Below are positions 1-9,765 of a DNA stretch of 64,000 nucleotides, piece after piece. The notes beneath the pieces are model-generated. The model saw only the letters and a list, made by a program, of their open reading frames with translations, searched no databases and was not told where the DNA came from. How positions within the stretch are numbered: the stretch's first letter is position 1; each line of letters starts with the position of its first letter. The stretch covers positions 62,001 to 126,000 of the forward strand of contig NZ_WQHP01000007.1 in NCBI RefSeq assembly GCF_013035315.1, read 5' to 3'. The stretch comes from Ruegeria arenilitoris (GTDB lineage: Bacteria > Pseudomonadota > Alphaproteobacteria > Rhodobacterales > Rhodobacteraceae). The position numbers and the translations under genes are program-made.

Positions 1-1
1 T

Positions 2-244
2 GGTAACTCGGAAATCGTTCTGGATCGTAAGATCGCAGATAAACGCGTGTTCCCGGCGATCGACATCCTCAAGTCCGGTACCCGGAAAGAGGACCTGCTG
101 GTCGACAAGGGTGACCTGGCCAAGACCTTCGTTCTGCGCCGCATCCTCAACCCGATGGGAACCACTGACGCGATCGAGTTCCTGCTGTCCAAGTTGAAGC
201 AGACCAAGACGAACGGTGAGTTCTTCGATTCGATGAACACCTGA
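2..244 (+). CDS. rho: Transcription termination factor Rho, C-terminal end (partial)
   Basis: This is the last 80 codons of Rho, the hexameric RNA helicase that ends transcription at Rho-dependent sites. The visible part holds the conserved C-terminal ATPase segment ([20 protein letters not shown], then VLRRILNPM) and ends in a FFDSMNT-like tail normal for the family. The gene enters from the left edge, so its start and Walker motifs are not visible. It lies 30 bases upstream of mnmE in the same direction, an order common in Rhodobacteraceae near the replication origin. Confidence 0.95.
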   Translation, partial: GNSEIVLDRKIADKRVFPAIDILKSGTRKEDLLVDKGDLAKTFVLRRILNPMGTTDAIEFLLSKLKQTKTNGEFFDSMNT

Positions 245-274
245 CACAGGTCTTAACCCACGCGAGGCCTTCGA

Positions 275-1561
275 ATGGACACGATATTCGCCTTGGCCAG
301 CGCGCAAGGCAAAGCCGGGGTGGCGGTCATCCGCCTCTCTGGACCTTTGGCGCACTCCGCTGCGGCTGATTTGACTGGAAGCCCGCTGCCATCCAGAGGC
401 ATGCGGGTTCGGTCATTGCAAGCCGGTGACGGGTCACGGTTGGACAATGGGTTGGTTCTGACCTTCCAGGCTCCGGCCAGCTTTACCGGCGAAGATGTGG
501 CTGAATTGCAGATCCACGGCAGCACGGCCTCTGTGAATGCAGTAATGCGGTGCCTGTCGGATATGTCAGGACTGCGGCTGGCTGAGCCTGGCGAGTTCAC
601 TCGGCGCGCGCTGGAAAACGGCAAGATGGACCTGACCCAGGTCGAAGGGCTTGCCGACCTGATCGATGCAGAAACCGAAGCGCAGCGAAAACAAGCCCAG
701 ACCATTCTGGCCGGAGGTTTGGGAACACTAGCTGAACGCTGGCGCCGCGATCTGATCCGCGCGGCGTCTTTGTTGGAAGCAGTTATAGATTTCGCCGATG
801 AGGAAGTTCCGACTAACGTAACACCGGAAGTGAATACGCTTGTGTCCGGTGTGATGGCCGATCTGCAGCGCGAGGCGGATGGTGTAAAAATCGCAGAACG
901 CATTCGAACCGGATTCGAGGTTGCGATTGTCGGGCTGCCGAATGCTGGGAAATCCACCCTGCTGAACGCATTGGCGGGCCGAGAGGCGGCGATCATCTCG
1001 GAATACGCCGGAACAACGCGCGATGTGATCGAAGTTCGGATGGATTTAGCTGGACTGCCCGTCACCTTGCTGGACACCGCAGGATTGCGCGAGACCAAAG
1101 ATCATGTTGAGAATCTGGGGATCGAGCTGGCCAAAAAACGCGCCGAGGCGGCCGATCTGCGTGTATTCTTGTCCGATGATCCGGAAGAGTTGGGCGTAGG
1201 AATTCTGGAAGGTGATATTCAGGTCTTGCCCAAATCCGACCTTCGAGATGCTTCCGAAAACGGGGTATCTGGTAAAACCGGGCAAGGCATAGATCGATTG
1301 ATATCCCAGATATCGGGTGTTCTTAGCAATAGAACTACAAGCAGTGGTATCGCGACACGGGAACGGCATCGGGTAGCATTGCTCAAAGCGATAGACGCTT
1401 TGCAGTCCGCGACAACGGTTCTGGAATCAGGCCCGGATTTGTATGATATCGCAGCAGAAGAAATGCGCACGGCTATCCGTGCCCTTGAAACCTTGGTTGG
1501 CAGAATAGGGGTAGAGGATCTTTTGGACGAGATCTTCTCGAGCTTCTGCCTGGGTAAGTAA
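275..1561 (+). CDS. mnmE: tRNA modification GTPase MnmE
   Basis: MnmE works with MnmG to form the 5-carboxymethylaminomethyl group on wobble uridine 34 of certain tRNAs. The 428-residue protein has the N-terminal folate-binding domain (from [20 protein letters not shown]), a helical region, and an inserted G domain with P-loop GLPNAGKST near residues 219-227, G2 AGTTRD and G3 DTAGLR. It ends in CLGK, which carries the conserved C-terminal cysteine (usually CIGK). The G4 motif reads LPKSD rather than NKxD, so the guanine-specifying Asn is replaced. It sits 3 bases before mnmG. Confidence 0.96.
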   Translation: MDTIFALASAQGKAGVAVIRLSGPLAHSAAADLTGSPLPSRGMRVRSLQAGDGSRLDNGLVLTFQAPASFTGEDVAELQIHGSTASVNAVMRCLSDMSGLRLAEPGEFTRRALENGKMDLTQVEGLADLIDAETEAQRKQAQTILAGGLGTLAERWRRDLIRAASLLEAVIDFADEEVPTNVTPEVNTLVSGVMADLQREADGVKIAERIRTGFEVAIVGLPNAGKSTLLNALAGREAAIISEYAGTTRDVIEVRMDLAGLPVTLLDTAGLRETKDHVENLGIELAKKRAEAADLRVFLSDDPEELGVGILEGDIQVLPKSDLRDASENGVSGKTGQGIDRLISQISGVLSNRTTSSGIATRERHRVALLKAIDALQSATTVLESGPDLYDIAAEEMRTAIRALETLVGRIGVEDLLDEIFSSFCLGK

Positions 1562-1564
1562 GGA

Positions 1565-3442
1565 GTGTTTCACGTGAAACATTCAGATTTTGATGTAGTC
1601 GTTATTGGCGCTGGCCATGCGGGAACCGAAGCGGCTCATGCAGCGGCCCGAATGGGAGTGGCGACAGCGTTGGTCACTTTGTCGGCGTCAGACATTGGTG
1701 TGATGTCCTGCAACCCCGCAATCGGTGGTTTGGGCAAAGGCCATCTGGTCCGGGAAATTGATGCAATGGATGGTGTGATGGGCCGGGTCGCTGACCAGGC
1801 CGGCATCCAGTTTCGACTGCTCAATCGTCGCAAAGGCCCAGCCGTTCAGGGCCCTAGAACGCAAGCTGACCGAGCCTTGTACCGGGCGGCAATGCAAAAA
1901 GAGACAGACAACCAACCCAATTTGACTGTTGTGACCGGTGAGGTGACGGATTTCCTGATGGTGGGAAATCGCGTTTCCGGTGTCAGACTCTCGGATGACG
2001 CTGAAATCAAGGCAAAAACGGTCATTCTGACGTCGGGGACATTCTTGCGAGGTGTCATCCATATTGGTGACATCTCGCGCCCGGGTGGCCGCATGGGAGA
2101 TCGTCCGTCAGTGAAACTGGCTGAACGGTTGGACAGTTTTGAGTTGCCTTTGGGACGACTAAAGACTGGAACTCCACCGCGTTTGGATGGACGCACCATT
2201 GATTGGAGTGAGCTTGGACGTCAGGACGGAGACGACGAGCCGACACTGTTCTCGTTCCTTTCGACTAAGGTTGTAGCGCCACAGATTTCCTGCGGAATCA
2301 CGCATACGAACGCGCGGACGCACGACATTATCGAAAAGAACCTGTCCCGTTCGGCAATGTATGGTGGGCATATTGATGGGGTGGGGCCGCGTTACTGCCC
2401 TTCGATCGAGGATAAGATCGTTCGCTTCGCGGATAAGGACTCTCACCAAATCTTTCTGGAACCCGAAGGTGTGAACGACCACACGATCTACCCAAACGGG
2501 ATTTCAACGTCTCTGCCTCAGGACGTGCAGGTAGATTATGTGCGATCAATAAAAGGTTTGGAAGCGGCAGAAATCCTGCAGCCCGGTTATGCGATTGAAT
2601 ATGACTATGTCGACCCACGCGTTTTGACGTCGTCCCTCGCGTTGCCGGATGTTGAGGGGCTATATCTAGCGGGACAGATCAATGGAACCACAGGATATGA
2701 AGAGGCTGCAGCTCAGGGTCTCGTCGCTGGTTTGAATGCAGCCCTGAAAGCAAAGGGGCAGGACCCTGTTCATTTCACGCGGGCAGACAGTTACATCGGC
2801 GTGATGATCGACGATCTTACAACGCGCGGAGTTGCAGAACCCTACCGTATGTTCACGTCTCGTGCGGAATTTCGACTTTCATTGCGTGCGGACAATGCCG
2901 ATCAGCGCCTGACCCCGATTGGGGTGGATATTGGCTGCGTTGGAGAAGAGCGGCAGGCTAAGTTCACAGAAAAGATGGAAAAGCTAACAGCTGCAAAATC
3001 AATACTGACAGAGCAAACATACACGCCAAAGGAAGCCCGAGCCGCTGGAATCAATGTCAATCAGGACGGAAATCGAAGAGATGGGATGGCGATCCTGGCA
3101 TTTCCGGATGTCCAATTCGACGATCTGATCCCGCTGGTACCTGAAATCACAAGCGTTGACCAAGAAATACGTAAGCAGGTTGAACGTGATGCTCTGTACG
3201 CGAACTACATTGCCCGACAGCAAAAAGACGTTGAGGCGATGAAACGCGATGAATCGTATGAGATTCCCCGAAACTTCGACTATTTCGCGCTGGAAGGGTT
3301 GTCGTCAGAGATGAAGCAAAAACTCTCCAACGCAAAGCCAGAGAATATAGCGCAAGCTGGTCGGGTAGAGGGTGTTACACCGGCCGCTTTGACGCTGGTG
3401 CTGGCCAAACTTCGCCGCGACCAAAAGGTGCGGAGGGCATGA
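1565..3442 (+). CDS. mnmG: tRNA uridine-5-carboxymethylaminomethyl(34) synthesis enzyme MnmG
   Basis: MnmG is the FAD-dependent partner of MnmE in wobble-uridine modification. The 625-residue length fits the family. The N-terminal dinucleotide-binding motif [13 protein letters not shown] (about residues 12-24) and the segment [17 protein letters not shown] are diagnostic. I use the GTG start at 1565, preceded by AAGGAG. Its first six codons (MFHVKH) are written by a perfect parS palindrome at 1566-1581, so protein and segregation signal share bases. Its stop overlaps the rsmG start as ATGA. Confidence 0.96.
   Translation: MFHVKHSDFDVVVIGAGHAGTEAAHAAARMGVATALVTLSASDIGVMSCNPAIGGLGKGHLVREIDAMDGVMGRVADQAGIQFRLLNRRKGPAVQGPRTQADRALYRAAMQKETDNQPNLTVVTGEVTDFLMVGNRVSGVRLSDDAEIKAKTVILTSGTFLRGVIHIGDISRPGGRMGDRPSVKLAERLDSFELPLGRLKTGTPPRLDGRTIDWSELGRQDGDDEPTLFSFLSTKVVAPQISCGITHTNARTHDIIEKNLSRSAMYGGHIDGVGPRYCPSIEDKIVRFADKDSHQIFLEPEGVNDHTIYPNGISTSLPQDVQVDYVRSIKGLEAAEILQPGYAIEYDYVDPRVLTSSLALPDVEGLYLAGQINGTTGYEEAAAQGLVAGLNAALKAKGQDPVHFTRADSYIGVMIDDLTTRGVAEPYRMFTSRAEFRLSLRADNADQRLTPIGVDIGCVGEERQAKFTEKMEKLTAAKSILTEQTYTPKEARAAGINVNQDGNRRDGMAILAFPDVQFDDLIPLVPEITSVDQEIRKQVERDALYANYIARQQKDVEAMKRDESYEIPRNFDYFALEGLSSEMKQKLSNAKPENIAQAGRVEGVTPAALTLVLAKLRRDQKVRRA
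1566..1581. other. parS: parS site 1 (ParB-binding palindrome)
   Basis: TGTTTCACGTGAAACA is a perfect 16-bp inverted repeat and matches the widely conserved bacterial parS consensus. It starts one base into the GTG start codon of mnmG and encodes FHVKH in that frame. The parA and parB genes start 2.5 and 3.3 kb downstream. ParB nucleates on such sites and spreads to form the segregation complex. Sequence match is seen directly; binding is inferred from the family. Confidence 0.93.
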
Positions 3443-4053
3443 GTGAAGCTGTTTTTGGCGATCTGGATGTTTCACGTGAAACATTCGAGCGCCTGACCAC
3501 CTATGTGAAACTTGTGAAACAGTGGAATCCAAAGATAAATTTGGTTTCCCGCAAAAGTCTGGATGACATCTGGGTCCGTCATATCAAGGATTCGGTTCAG
3601 GTTTATCGATGTGCGCAGCCCTACGCATCCTGGGTGGATCTTGGCAGCGGAGGGGGCTTTCCTGGAATGGTCTGCGCCATCATGGCGATCGAAGATGCGC
3701 CGGATGCCCAGTTTACATTTGTCGAGAGTGATCAACGCAAATCTGCGTTTCTGCGTAACGTTGCCCGGGAATGTGGGGCGAAATGCCGTGTTATTTCCAA
3801 GAGAATCGAAGCAGTTGAACCCTTAAACGCCGATGTACTTTCTGCTCGGGCCTTGGCAGATCTTTCCAAGCTTTTGTCATTTTGCGACAGACATCTAAGC
3901 AGTTCAGGTCTTGCGTTGCTGCCAAAAGGCGAAAGGTGGAAAAAAGAGCTGGAAGACGCGCAGAGGGAATGGAATTTCGACGTTGACCCGATTACAAGTT
4001 TAACTGAGCCTCAGGCCGTTATCCTTAAGATCAAAGGAGTCACACGTGGTTGA
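3439..4053 (+). CDS. rsmG: 16S rRNA (guanine(527)-N(7))-methyltransferase RsmG
   Basis: RsmG (GidB) methylates N7 of G527 of 16S rRNA with S-adenosylmethionine. The 204-residue protein has the SAM-binding loop [14 protein letters not shown] (about residues 66-79), preceded by the typical [11 protein letters not shown] and HIKDSVQ segments. The ATG overlaps the mnmG stop as ATGA, so translation is probably coupled. Codons near its start (DVSRET) are written by a second perfect parS palindrome. Its 3' end overlaps the parA GTG start by 8 bases. Confidence 0.95.
   Translation: MSEAVFGDLDVSRETFERLTTYVKLVKQWNPKINLVSRKSLDDIWVRHIKDSVQVYRCAQPYASWVDLGSGGGFPGMVCAIMAIEDAPDAQFTFVESDQRKSAFLRNVARECGAKCRVISKRIEAVEPLNADVLSARALADLSKLLSFCDRHLSSSGLALLPKGERWKKELEDAQREWNFDVDPITSLTEPQAVILKIKGVTRG
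3468..3483. other. parS: parS site 2 (ParB-binding palindrome)
   Basis: This is an exact second copy of TGTTTCACGTGAAACA, 1.9 kb from the first and about 560 bases before parA. Here the palindrome is read in a different frame from site 1 and encodes VSRET within [10 protein letters not shown] of RsmG. Two identical copies of a 16-bp palindrome beside parAB make chance very unlikely. Confidence 0.93.
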
Positions 4054-4846
4054 TTTATCTCGTCCCTCAGGGCCCCGGATCATAGCGGTAGCCAATCAGA
4101 AGGGCGGGGTCGGAAAGACCACAACGGCGATCAACCTTGCGGCTGGACTGGCCGAAGCTGGTTGTAGAGTACTGGTCGTAGATCTGGATCCTCAGGGGAA
4201 TGCCTCAACCGGTTTGGGTGTCGAAGATCGGGACTGGACGACCTATGACCTGATTTTGGACGACGCACCGCTAGAGGCCGTTGTTCAGGAAACTGAGATC
4301 GAAGGCTTATTTGTGGTTCCGGCTACGGTCGATCTGAGCTCGGCCGATATCGAACTCATTTCGAATGAAAAGCGTAGTTACCTTCTGCATGACGCTTTAC
4401 GCCAGACAGCAATCGACAAGTTTGATTTAGATTTTGTTCTGATCGACTGCCCGCCTTCGCTTAATCTACTCACGGTCAACGCGATGGTCGCGGCGCATTC
4501 CGTTCTGGTTCCGCTCCAAAGTGAGTTCTTCGCCCTAGAGGGCTTATCGCAACTTATGCTGACCATTCGCGAGGTCCGGCAGACCGCGAATCCGGACCTC
4601 AGAATCGAAGGTGTTGTGTTGACCATGTATGACAACCGCAACAACTTGTCCCGTCAGGTTGAAAAAGACGCGCGTGACAATCTGGGTGAGATGGTATTTA
4701 AAACCAAGATACCCAGAAATGTGCGGGTCAGTGAGGCTCCGTCTTATGCTTTGCCCGTGCTCCAGTATGACTCGGGGTCTTTGGGTGCGATGGCCTATCG
4801 GCATTTGGCCCGCGAAGTCATGCACAAGAACAAAAAAGCCGCTTAA
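4046..4846 (+). CDS. parA: Chromosome partitioning ATPase ParA (Soj-type)
   Basis: ParA is a DNA-binding ATPase whose gradient on the nucleoid moves ParB-parS complexes during segregation. The 266-residue protein has the deviant Walker A motif KGGVGKTT at residues 19-26, including the signature lysine K19, and the Walker A' region VLVVDLDPQGNAS. The LIDCPPSL segment is the Walker B equivalent. The GTG start at 4046 has AGGAG 8 bases upstream and overlaps the end of rsmG. parB follows after 20 bases. Confidence 0.95.
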   Translation: MVDLSRPSGPRIIAVANQKGGVGKTTTAINLAAGLAEAGCRVLVVDLDPQGNASTGLGVEDRDWTTYDLILDDAPLEAVVQETEIEGLFVVPATVDLSSADIELISNEKRSYLLHDALRQTAIDKFDLDFVLIDCPPSLNLLTVNAMVAAHSVLVPLQSEFFALEGLSQLMLTIREVRQTANPDLRIEGVVLTMYDNRNNLSRQVEKDARDNLGEMVFKTKIPRNVRVSEAPSYALPVLQYDSGSLGAMAYRHLAREVMHKNKKAA

Positions 4847-4866
4847 GCGGCATTGAGGAGGGCGCC

Positions 4867-5763
4867 ATGGCCGCTAAAAAAACAAAACCCAGAGGTTTGG
4901 GCCGGGGATTGTCGGCGTTGATGGCGGATGTGACGCAGGATTCAGAAGGTTTGATGCCGACAGAACCGCGTCGCCCGGATATGAAAGTCCCAATCGAAAA
5001 GCTGCGTGCGAACCCAAATCAGCCTCGCAGGACGTTTTCGCCCGACCAATTGGACGAGCTTGCAGCTTCGGTCAAAGAAAAAGGCATCATTCAGCCTCTG
5101 ATCGTTCGGGAAATCAGCGGTGGCGAATACGAGATCGTCGCGGGTGAACGTCGGTGGCGCGCCGCTCAGATGGCGCAGTTGCACGACATTCCTGTCATCG
5201 TGCGCGAGTTTGACGACACAGAAGTTCTGGAAGTCGCCATCATCGAAAATATCCAGCGCGCGGATTTGAACGCGGTGGAGGAGGCCGCGGGCTATAAGCA
5301 GTTGATGGATCGCTTTGGCCATACGCAGGAAAAACTAGCCGAGGCGTTGGGAAAAAGCCGCAGCCATATTGCTAACCTATTACGCCTGCTGTCGCTGCCG
5401 ATAGACGTTCAAACACTGGTGATCGAAGGCAAACTGTCCGCCGGGCATGCCCGGGCATTGATCACTGCAGAAAACCCGTCCGAATTGGCGAAAATCGTAG
5501 TGAAAGACGGCCTGTCGGTACGCGCGACCGAAGCGCTGGTTAAGAAACAGCAGCAGGGGGATGCACCGCAAGCGGCGCCGCGGTCCAGAAACCTGAATGC
5601 GGGCAAGGACGCGGATACGCGCGCGCTGGAAAAGGATCTTTCGGCGATCCTGGCGATGAAAGTGGTAATCAATCACAAGGCCGGATCGGAAACCGGGCAG
5701 GTGGTTCTGACCTACGAAAACCTGGACCAGCTCGACGATCTTTGCGCCAAGCTCAGCCGCTAG
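4867..5763 (+). CDS. parB: Chromosome partitioning protein ParB (Spo0J-type)
   Basis: ParB binds parS, uses CTP to slide as a clamp, and loads partition and condensin machinery. The 298-residue protein opens with the ParA-stimulating basic segment (RGLGRGLSALM), then the CTP-binding box GERRWRAA near residues 92-99 and the ENIQRADLN box. The helix-turn-helix TQEKLAEALGKSRSHIANLL lies near residues 152-171, and a C-terminal dimer domain follows. Its matching parS sites are at 1566 and 3468. Its 3' end overlaps the convergent DUF454 gene by 11 bases. Confidence 0.96.
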   Translation: MAAKKTKPRGLGRGLSALMADVTQDSEGLMPTEPRRPDMKVPIEKLRANPNQPRRTFSPDQLDELAASVKEKGIIQPLIVREISGGEYEIVAGERRWRAAQMAQLHDIPVIVREFDDTEVLEVAIIENIQRADLNAVEEAAGYKQLMDRFGHTQEKLAEALGKSRSHIANLLRLLSLPIDVQTLVIEGKLSAGHARALITAENPSELAKIVVKDGLSVRATEALVKKQQQGDAPQAAPRSRNLNAGKDADTRALEKDLSAILAMKVVINHKAGSETGQVVLTYENLDQLDDLCAKLSR

Positions 5764-6106
5764 GGCGGGTCCAGATAAAGATCATCACGGCGCTGAGAAC
5801 GACAGCCTGGATGATCAGAACGTGGGACGGCAGCGCCAATAGAACAGACAAACCGAAGACGGCGGCGACGGATAACGTGGCCGCCTTTTTTGCATTCGGA
5901 CGAATGGCCCCTGATCTCTGCCAGTCTAGGATCATCGGACCAAAGGTCTTGTGCGTGATCAGCCATGTGTGCAGGCGCGAGGATGACCGGGCAAAGAAGA
6001 ACGCCGCCAAAAGCAGGAATGGAACGGTCGGAAGCAAAGGTAGAACGACCCCGATGACGGCTAGTCCGATGCAAAGCAATCCCAACGCGGCCCAGAGATA
6101 CTGCAT
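5753..6106 (-). CDS. DUF454 (YbaN-like) small inner-membrane protein
   Basis: This 117-residue protein has two hydrophobic hairpins, about residues 3-38 and 78-112. The short signature LPLLPTVPFLLLAAFFFARSS and a following THKTFGPMI-like segment mark the DUF454/YbaN family of unknown function. It is the last gene of the minus-strand group rph-rdgB-hemW, 3 bases after hemW. Its 3' end overlaps parB by 11 bases. No biochemical role can be read from the sequence. Confidence 0.85.
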   Translation of the reverse strand: MQYLWAALGLLCIGLAVIGVVLPLLPTVPFLLLAAFFFARSSSRLHTWLITHKTFGPMILDWQRSGAIRPNAKKAATLSVAAVFGLSVLLALPSHVLIIQAVVLSAVMIFIWTRPSG

Positions 6107-6109
6107 CTT

Positions 6110-7264
6110 TTATCCCAACAACTCGCGAATAACCGCGTTCAGAACGGCGCGCCCGTCTTTGGTGGCAATCAAACGACCGTTTAACCGGTCTACCATGCCA
6201 ATCTCTTGCAGGTCGGTCAGCTTACTCTCTGATAGGGGTTCTGAAGAAAGAGTGTTGAATCTATCAATATCTAGTCCTTCAGTGATTCTTAGGCCCATCA
6301 TAAGGTATTCATTTGCCTGATCTTGGGTTGGAAGGGGCGTTCTTTCCTTCTCGCCGGTCCCTTTTGACACTGCTTCCAGCCACGCAGCTGGGGACAGATA
6401 GGTTTCGGTCGCCAGTTTCTGCCCGTCCAGCGTCACGCGTCCATGTGCGCCTGGTCCGATGCCGACATAGTCGCCATAGCGCCAGTAGATCTGGTTGTGC
6501 AGCGACTCCGCACCCGGACGGGCATGGTTCGAGACTTCGTAGGCGGGCAATCCATGGGCCTCGCAAATCTCTTGCGTGGCAAGATACATATCCGCAGCGC
6601 TGTCATCCTCGGGCAGGCCGCGCAGCTTGCCAACGGCATAACGGTCACCGAAGGCTGTGCCTTCCTCAATTGTCAGCTGGTACAGCGACAGGTGATCGAC
6701 GGCCATCGACAGCGCTTCGGTCAATTCGGCCCGCCACGCGTCCAGTGTTTGATGCTGGCGGGCATAGATTAAATCGAAACTGACGCGGTCAAAGCAGTTG
6801 CGCGCGATGTCAAAGGCCGCGCGGGCCTCGACCACAGTGTGGATGCGGCCCAGACGGCGCAAATCCTCGTCGTTCAGCGCCTGAACACCCATCGAGATTC
6901 TGTTGACGCCCGCGTCGCGATAGGCGGTGAACCGTCCTGCCTCGACTGATCCAGGGTTCGCTTCGAGCGTGATTTCCATGTCGTTGGCAGGGTGCCAGAG
7001 TGAGCGGGATTCTTCGATGATCGCAGCGACCGTTTCAGGCGCCATCAGAGACGGCGTGCCGCCACCAAAGAAGATCGTATTCAGAACGCGGTCTGGTGTT
7101 TCGGCTGCGGATCGCTGCAGTTCGCTTAGATACGATTTAAGCCATTGTTTTTGATTGATATTTTTGGAAACATGGCTGTTGAAATCGCAATAAGGGCATT
7201 TGGCCTCGCAAAAAGGCCAATGCACATACAGGCCAAAGCCCCCGTTGCGCCAATCATCCGCCAA
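6110..7264 (-). CDS. hemW: Radical SAM heme chaperone HemW
   Basis: HemW is a radical SAM protein once annotated as oxygen-independent coproporphyrinogen oxidase and now known as a heme-binding chaperone. The 384-residue protein has the [4Fe-4S] motif CEAKCPYC with cysteines at 19, 23 and 26, and the GGGTPSLM loop. The motif is followed by D rather than the extra Cys typical of true HemN. The TTG start at 7264 has AAGG upstream and overlaps the rdgB stop by 11 bases. No ATG is available nearby in frame. Confidence 0.9.
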   Translation of the reverse strand: MADDWRNGGFGLYVHWPFCEAKCPYCDFNSHVSKNINQKQWLKSYLSELQRSAAETPDRVLNTIFFGGGTPSLMAPETVAAIIEESRSLWHPANDMEITLEANPGSVEAGRFTAYRDAGVNRISMGVQALNDEDLRRLGRIHTVVEARAAFDIARNCFDRVSFDLIYARQHQTLDAWRAELTEALSMAVDHLSLYQLTIEEGTAFGDRYAVGKLRGLPEDDSAADMYLATQEICEAHGLPAYEVSNHARPGAESLHNQIYWRYGDYVGIGPGAHGRVTLDGQKLATETYLSPAAWLEAVSKGTGEKERTPLPTQDQANEYLMMGLRITEGLDIDRFNTLSSEPLSESKLTDLQEIGMVDRLNGRLIATKDGRAVLNAVIRELLG

Positions 7265-7868
7265 AGCAGCCTTTCACGAACATCTCAACCGCGCGGCCGC
7301 GATGGCTGATCTTGTTCTTTTCCCAGCGATCCATCTCGGCAAAGGTAATGTCGTATCCCTCGGGAACAAACATCGGGTCATAGCCGAAACCACCCTCGCC
7401 ACGGATGGGCCACACCAGATGGCCTGGGGCCACACCCTCGAACACTTCGTCATGGCCATCCGGCCAGGCCAGAACCAGCGTGCTGCGAAACTGAGCCAGA
7501 CGCGGATGCTGTGCGTTCTTCGCCTCCAGCTCATTGTGGGCGCGGGTCATGGCCATCAGGAAATCGCGGCCATTTCCGGTTTCTGCCCAATCGGCAGTGT
7601 AAACGCCCGGCGCGCCGTCCAGCGCGTCGATGGTAATCCCGGAATCGTCCGACAGGGCAGGCAGGCCAGTGGCCTTGGCAGCGGCATGAGCCTTGATCCG
7701 TGCATTGCCGACGAATGTATCTTCGGTTTCCTCGGGTTCGGGCAGGTCCATCTCGGCCGCGCCAACGACCGTTACACCAAAGGGTTCGAGGAGATGCGCC
7801 ATCTCCTCGAGCTTGCCCTTGTTGTGGGTGGCCACCAGCAGCCTGTCGCTGTCGAACTTGCGGGTCAT
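7254..7868 (-). CDS. rdgB: XTP/dITP diphosphatase RdgB
   Basis: RdgB removes non-canonical purine triphosphates (dITP, XTP) by hydrolysis to monophosphate and pyrophosphate. The 204-residue protein shows the family opening [14 protein letters not shown], the ALSDDSGI metal/substrate loop and the C-terminal ISHRGRA motif. It starts with ATG overlapping the rph stop (ATGA) and overlaps hemW by 11 bases, so it is coupled to both. The rph-rdgB-hemW order is common in alphaproteobacteria. Confidence 0.95.
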   Translation of the reverse strand: MTRKFDSDRLLVATHNKGKLEEMAHLLEPFGVTVVGAAEMDLPEPEETEDTFVGNARIKAHAAAKATGLPALSDDSGITIDALDGAPGVYTADWAETGNGRDFLMAMTRAHNELEAKNAQHPRLAQFRSTLVLAWPDGHDEVFEGVAPGHLVWPIRGEGGFGYDPMFVPEGYDITFAEMDRWEKNKISHRGRAVEMFVKGCFGG

Positions 7869-8578
7869 GCAGTGGCGGCCTTTTGTGCGGCGGCCAGTTC
7901 ACCGACGCCTTTTTCGGCAAGGTCCATCAACTGATCCATTTGGGCGCGGCTAAAGACCGAGCCTTCGGCGCTCATCTGAACTTCGATCAGCTTGCCCGAA
8001 CCGGTCATGATGAAGTTGCCGTCGACACCGGCTTCGCTGTCTTCCGGATAGTCCAGATCCAGTACCGGCTGACCGGCGTAGATACCGCAAGACACCGCGG
8101 CCACAGGGTCGACCAGCGGATCAGTAATCACGTCACCTGTCTTCATCAGCTTGTTCACCGCCAGACGCAGCGCAACCCAGCCACCCGTGATCGAGGCACA
8201 GCGCGTCCCGCCGTCTGCCTGGATCACATCACAGTCTACGGTGATCTGACGCTCACCCAGGGCAACGCGATCAACGCCCGCGCGCAAGGCGCGTCCGATC
8301 AGGCGCTGGATTTCGACGGTCCGACCCCCTTGCTTGCCCGAGGCCGCCTCACGCCGCATCCGGGTGTTGGTCGCGCGGGGCAGCATACCGTATTCGGCAG
8401 TCACCCAACCAAGACCCGAGCCCTTGATGAACGGTGGCACGCGATCCTCGATCGTGGCGGTGCACAGCACATGGGTGTCGCCCATTTTGATCAGGCAGGA
8501 ACCTTCGGCATGTTTGGTAAAGCCCGTCTCGATTGAAACGGCGCGCATTTCGTTTAGATCACGTCCTGAGGGTCGCAT
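7865..8578 (-). CDS. rph: Ribonuclease PH
   Basis: RNase PH is a phosphorolytic 3'-to-5' exoribonuclease that trims tRNA 3' ends. The 237-residue protein has the typical opening [12 protein letters not shown], the phosphate-binding RXGGRT-like loop ([19 protein letters not shown]) and the catalytic region [14 protein letters not shown]. It heads the minus-strand operon with rdgB, hemW and the DUF454 gene, and is transcribed away from hrcA. Confidence 0.96.
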   Translation of the reverse strand: MRPSGRDLNEMRAVSIETGFTKHAEGSCLIKMGDTHVLCTATIEDRVPPFIKGSGLGWVTAEYGMLPRATNTRMRREAASGKQGGRTVEIQRLIGRALRAGVDRVALGERQITVDCDVIQADGGTRCASITGGWVALRLAVNKLMKTGDVITDPLVDPVAAVSCGIYAGQPVLDLDYPEDSEAGVDGNFIMTGSGKLIEVQMSAEGSVFSRAQMDQLMDLAEKGVGELAAAQKAATA

Positions 8579-8639
8579 GGAAAATCCTTTGTTTGCTGGC
8601 TTGGGGATAACGTCACGGTGCCTTAGGATGCAACCCCGA

Positions 8640-8667
8640 TTGACCTTTCATATGCCTGCGATTTAAT
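8640..8667 (+). promoter_or_regulatory. Candidate promoter for hrcA-grpE
   Basis: TTGACC (8640-8645) and TTTAAT (8662-8667) are separated by 16 bases, 24 bases before the hrcA ATG. This resembles a sigma-70-type promoter. I do not see a CIRCE element (TTAGCACTC inverted repeat) in this rph-hrcA gap. Confidence 0.4.
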
Positions 8668-8690
8668 GCCAATCCAGCAGGGGATTGCCG

Positions 8691-9755
8691 ATGAGCAAAG
8701 CAACAAGAGTTCTGGACGAAATGAATGACCGGTCACGCGAGGTGTTCCGGCTGATCGTTGAGAGCTATCTGGATAGTGGGGAGCCGGTCGGAAGCCGCAC
8801 GCTGACCCGTACCTTGTCGGAAAAGGTCAGCGCCGCGACCGTGCGCAACGTCATGCAGGATCTGGAGTTTCTCGGTCTGCTCGATAGCCCGCATGTCAGT
8901 GCTGGAAGGGTTCCCACGCAAATGGGTCTGCGGATGTTTGTCGATGGGCTATTGGAAGTTGGTGATCTGGGGGCGGACGATCGGCAGAAGCTGGATGAGA
9001 CTTTAGGCTCTAATGCTGGTGATGTGGGCGGAATGCTGGACCGCGTCGGCTCGGCTTTGTCACACGTGACACATGGTGCATCTCTGGTACTGACTCCCAA
9101 ACATGAGTCCGAGATCAAGCATATCGAGTTCGTGTCGCTGGCCCATGACCGCGCTTTGGTGGTTTTGGTTTTTGCGGACGGGCACGTAGAAAACCGCCTG
9201 TTCACACCGCCTCCGGGGCAGACGCCCAGTTCGATGCGCGAGGCGGCGAACTTCCTGAATTCGCTGATCGAAGGACGTACGCTGAGTGACGTGCGTCGTC
9301 AGATGCAGACTCAAATCACCGCGCGCCGGCAGGAAATCGATGTGCTGGCGCGTGAGATGGTCGAGAGTGGCATGGCCGCCTGGGATGGGGATGGGACCGA
9401 CTCGGCCCGTTTGATCGTGCGTGGGCGGGCGAATCTGCTGGGGGAACCCGGCGAAGCTGAAGAGTTGGACCGTATCCGGACGTTGTTCGATGACCTCGAA
9501 CGCAAGCAAGACATCGCCGAATTCCTCGAATTGACCGAGGAAGGCGAGGGTGTGCGCATTTTTATCGGGTCTGAGAACAAACTTTTCTCACTTTCGGGTT
9601 CCTCTTTGGTGGTGTCTCCATATATGAACGCTGATCGAAAGATAATCGGTGCGGTTGGGGTCATCGGACCCACGCGACTAAATTATGGACGGATCGTGCC
9701 GATCGTGGATTATACGGCGCAACTGGTCGGCAAACTGATTTCCGACCGGAGCTAG
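8691..9755 (+). CDS. hrcA: Heat-inducible transcription repressor HrcA
   Basis: HrcA represses chaperone genes by binding CIRCE operators; GroEL assists its folding. The N-terminal winged-helix region (SREVFRLIVESYLDSGEPVGSR, then VSAATVRNVMQDLEFLGLL) and the SAGRVPT linker are diagnostic, followed by the dimer domain. I prefer the ATG at 8691 (MSKATRV), with CAGGGG 8 bases upstream, over a TTG 6 bases earlier; the protein is then 354 residues. It pairs with grpE 10 bases downstream. Confidence 0.94.
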   Translation: MSKATRVLDEMNDRSREVFRLIVESYLDSGEPVGSRTLTRTLSEKVSAATVRNVMQDLEFLGLLDSPHVSAGRVPTQMGLRMFVDGLLEVGDLGADDRQKLDETLGSNAGDVGGMLDRVGSALSHVTHGASLVLTPKHESEIKHIEFVSLAHDRALVVLVFADGHVENRLFTPPPGQTPSSMREAANFLNSLIEGRTLSDVRRQMQTQITARRQEIDVLAREMVESGMAAWDGDGTDSARLIVRGRANLLGEPGEAEELDRIRTLFDDLERKQDIAEFLELTEEGEGVRIFIGSENKLFSLSGSSLVVSPYMNADRKIIGAVGVIGPTRLNYGRIVPIVDYTAQLVGKLISDRS

Positions 9756-9765
9756 AGGGTAAGAG

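Noticed and set aside
253..1098. 281-residue minus-strand frame opposite mnmE
   Set aside because: Serine- and arginine-rich shadow translation; the plus strand is unmistakably MnmE.
7200..8536. Two long plus-strand frames opposite hemW, rdgB and rph
   Set aside because: Antisense to three recognised genes and without motifs.
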